Source of the DNA: Phoronis australis
Lineage: Eukaryota > Phoronida > Phoronidae
Length of the DNA stretch: 64,000 nucleotides
Assembly (NCBI GenBank): GCA_002633005.1
Contig: NMRA01000128.1
Location: 607,482-671,481 of the forward strand
Direction of reading: 5' to 3'
This document shows, one piece after another, positions 61,744 through 64,000 of the stretch (the stretch's first letter is position 1; each line of letters opens with the position of its first letter). Both the position numbers and the translations under genes were made by a program. The notes below the pieces were generated by a model that was given only the letters and a program-made list of their open reading frames with translations, was not told the DNA's origin and ran no database searches.

Positions 61744-62174
61744 GGCCGGTTGCATGAAACAGTCCCAAATAGGGACTCAACTAAGGTATCTAAGTCTTTT
61801 TGCGTATTTTTGTCTTCATGGATCTCACAGATGCAATATTTTTCCATCATTTCATCTTTATTATGATCTCCTCTCTGATTAATGGCATTTTTTAATAATA
61901 TAACTAAAAACTGAGCCCAGAGTTCATTGAAAATAAATAGGGACTCAGTCCTTAAATTGGGGGTGTTGCATGAAATGATCCCTAATTATTTTCGATAATA
62001 TTGACAATTAAACGCAGTAGAGTTCACTCTCGATTTGTATCAAAGTCAAAAGTTGACTTAGTAATGAAACTAAAACAATAAAAGGGCAATGATGTTTTCA
62101 CAAGTCCAAAATTACGCAGTAGATTTAGGGAACTTAGTTGAGTCCCTATTTGAGTCTGTTTTATGCAACCGGCC
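61744..62174. mobile_element. MITE with about 45-base terminal inverted repeats (copy 2)
   Basis: The left end GGCCGGTTGCATGAAACAGT runs into CCCAAATAGGGACTCAACTAAG, and the right end is the inverse with TTATGCAACCGGCC. Internal blocks match the 9142-9571 copy in reverse orientation, for example AAAACTGAGCCCAGAGTTCA against the inverse near 9400. The two copies are clearly homologous but diverged. Confidence 0.88.
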
Positions 62175-62876
62175 ACAGAGTTATTAAAATATTTTGAGGA
62201 TTCATGCGTAACTTTGCATGTCTATGGCGATTTCCGTAAAAATCACAATTTTTAAGAAAAAACATTCACGTGACTATAAACATTCAATCGTCGTTTTGTG
62301 CACGCAAGACGTTTCTGCGCGTATCAAGGATTTTAAAAATATAGTTTTCTGAGTTAACCCTTCGACTTTTATGACATGTGTCGTGGAGAACTGGGGCTCT
62401 TGATAAGGCATGGAGTGTGTTGCCTTCCTTCAATAAAAACGACAGCAGAATGTTATAAATTAAATAAACAATTCCTTATCAAATGTCGCATTTTGCGTAT
62501 TGACATTTTTAAGAATTAAAAAACTGCAATTTCAATATTTCAGATAATAAAAATGATAACACCTCAATAAAAATGTACACACAATATTTATATTTGTAAA
62601 AAGTTAAGTGTAAAACAGAAACGTGTTATTTACTATATCATAACTGAATTGTTAACACAATCTATATTAGTGTAGTCCGAGTTCATACTCTCGCAACCTT
62701 TTGAACACCGTGGTGTACTGGCGGGTATTGTTTGTGAATATGTCCACTTTACCTCCCAAATGAGTTAAAATACCCATTTCCAACGGTATTACCGGCACAC
62801 CTAAACATGACTGACCCTACAGAAGTTTGAAGTTGGACATAGATGATAAACTTAAACAGTTACAGGCGGTAATGGT

Positions 62877-62979
62877 CTGATATAACGTGTCCGAATTTTG
62901 AGAACCAGTCTTCCCCACTAATTCACTAAATAACCGACATCAAATTGGTTCTCAAAATGCGGGCACGTTATGTCAGACT
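62877..62979. repeat. Short hairpin with 33-base arms
   Basis: The left arm GTCTGATATAACGTGTCCGA plus ATTTTGAGAACCA is inverted at 62947-62979 as TGGTTCTCAAAATGCGGGCA plus CGTTATGTCAGAC, with a few mismatches. The loop is about 37 bases. It is likely a tiny foldback MITE. It lies just after the end of the upstream gene, so a role at its 3' end is possible but unsupported. Confidence 0.65.
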
Positions 62980-63053
62980 ATTGTCGTTACAGGCTACATT
63001 CTGATATGACGTCAATACCTACAAATAGGTCTTCCTTGATTGTAAGCCCAACT

Positions 63054-63328
63054 TCAACTTGAGGTTTTGTGGTTGAAAGGTAAGTTATGGGTGTTTTCCC
63101 AATGACGATAGTACAGCTGGTAAAGTAAAAATGTGACTACGACAAAAACAAAGACGAGCACAGAAATCTTTAACCAAGGCAGTTGAGAGTAGGGTCGTCC
63201 TTCGGCCTTCTCGTCGCTAGATGTCGTAGAGAATCCAGTCGCAACACTTGTGAAGGACTTGGACGACCGCGTTACACTGCAATACAAACTCACATTGTTA
63301 GCTTTACACTCTAATGAAGGGTTTGGCA
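63054..63328 (-). CDS. Last exon of an upstream gene: single-pass membrane protein C-terminus
   Basis: The frame enters after ATATTCAAG (phase 1) and ends with TGA at 63054. It encodes CKANNVSLYCSV, two cysteines spaced as in the last strands of an extracellular domain, then a Ser/Thr-rich stalk. Next comes a membrane span from LPWLKISVLVFVFVVVTFLL, and a short tail YYRHWENTHNLPFNHKTSS. An in-frame TGA just above the acceptor supports entry by splicing, although the pyrimidine tract is weak. The domain outside is not identified. No close AATAAA was found. Confidence 0.5.
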
Positions 63329-64000
63329 CTTGAATATTTGCTCACGACATTTTTGTCCGTGAAGATATAATGAGAATACAACAGCTTTAAACGATACAAC
63401 ACGTTTATAAGCCGTTACCAAGAACGATTAGTACAACAATAGTCAAATGTGGTCCATAAAATAAGTCCTTCATGAAATATGCAGATGTAAACAATGAAGT
63501 GAAAATGCTTAAAAGCTTTCTGAATTGTTGGTGGATTTTTGATGAAACAACGCCCTCTAGTCGCAATTCGCACCAGCTTTACAGAAATTGTGTATGATAA
63601 TGATTATGATAATTATCGAGGACTGAAACAGTGTGGATCACTGGTTCGGTCTAATTGATTGATTGGTTGGTTTTACAGCACGTGATAACAAATTAATATG
63701 ATAGATGAAATAGCATTATACGAGAAAACTAAATTGTGTACAACCAAGATTGCATCAAAATACGTTTCGCAGTCCCTTACAGATGACAAGTCAAACAAGA
63801 CGGACAAAATAATAATAATAGAAAACACTGAATCTGAGGACTCTCATTTTGGAGACCTGGGTTAAGTCTTTGCACTTCAAGCAGATCCTCCAGCGTTGCA
63901 CAAAAAGTCTCCCACTCTTATGCGCTTGGTTTTCAGTTCTGCTAATACGCACTCCGATTTTTCGTATAGAACTGCCTTATGAAACTAATCTAAGCCGTTT
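63329..64000. other. No gene seen
   Basis: Probably an intron of the gene whose last exon is at 63054-63328. A short AAT-rich tract lies near 63808-63820. Nothing else was recognised. Confidence 0.4.

Overview
This is animal genomic DNA, not bacterial. It has long introns with GT/AG splice sites, extracellular modules carried on phase-1 exons, and many eukaryotic transposon remnants (L1/Tx1-type LINE, Gypsy, Kolobok, MITEs, foldback elements, and a repeat with hammerhead-ribozyme-like motifs). The mix of Kolobok elements with THAP and P2X7-C-terminal-like domains, Tx1-like LINEs and modular LamG/EGF/discoidin/sushi receptors points to a marine invertebrate. A cnidarian or a basal deuterostome such as amphioxus or a hemichordate would fit. 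I cannot name the species.

Almost the whole window (60247 down to at least 2410, minus strand) is one very large gene. I rebuilt eleven coding exons by hand from splice sites and reading phase: signal peptide (60193-60247), short linker (57740-57788), laminin-G-like domain (48964-49505), EGF (41290-41415), the two halves of an F5/8 type C (discoidin) domain (39922-40058 and 34898-35144), one 2931-base exon with 17 tandem sushi/CCP modules (25986-28916), a linker (25214-25297), two Cys-containing exons (18409-18609 and 4108-4242) and an acidic Ser/Asp-rich exon (2410-2832). Every junction keeps the reading frame, giving 1643 codons with no stop. The last exon seen ends in phase 1 with a donor site, so the gene runs past the left edge. 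It looks like the ectodomain of a large adhesion receptor or secreted matrix protein. The membrane part, if any, is off-window.

The introns hold the rest. From 6.3 to 10.5 kb is a nest of long palindromic elements, with a separate MITE inside. From 11.0 to 12.7 kb is a decayed, unrecognised plus-strand coding block with a TATA-like motif. At 17.0-17.4 kb an inverted repeat has hammerhead-like motifs in both arms and a tRNA-like sequence in its loop, next to an unknown ORF with one hydrophobic segment (17441-17922). From 19.1 to 22.9 kb is a LINE split by a Kolobok element. At 36.6-38.4 kb there is another long foldback. At 50.7-52.7 kb a second Kolobok element carries convergent THAP and P2X7-C-like ORFs. 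At 53.3-54.6 kb a Gypsy relic has integrase before reverse transcriptase.

Two other genes may touch the window. A small cluster of plus-strand exon-like segments lies at 4555-5199. The final exon of a single-pass membrane protein on the minus strand lies at 63054-63328, upstream of the large gene.
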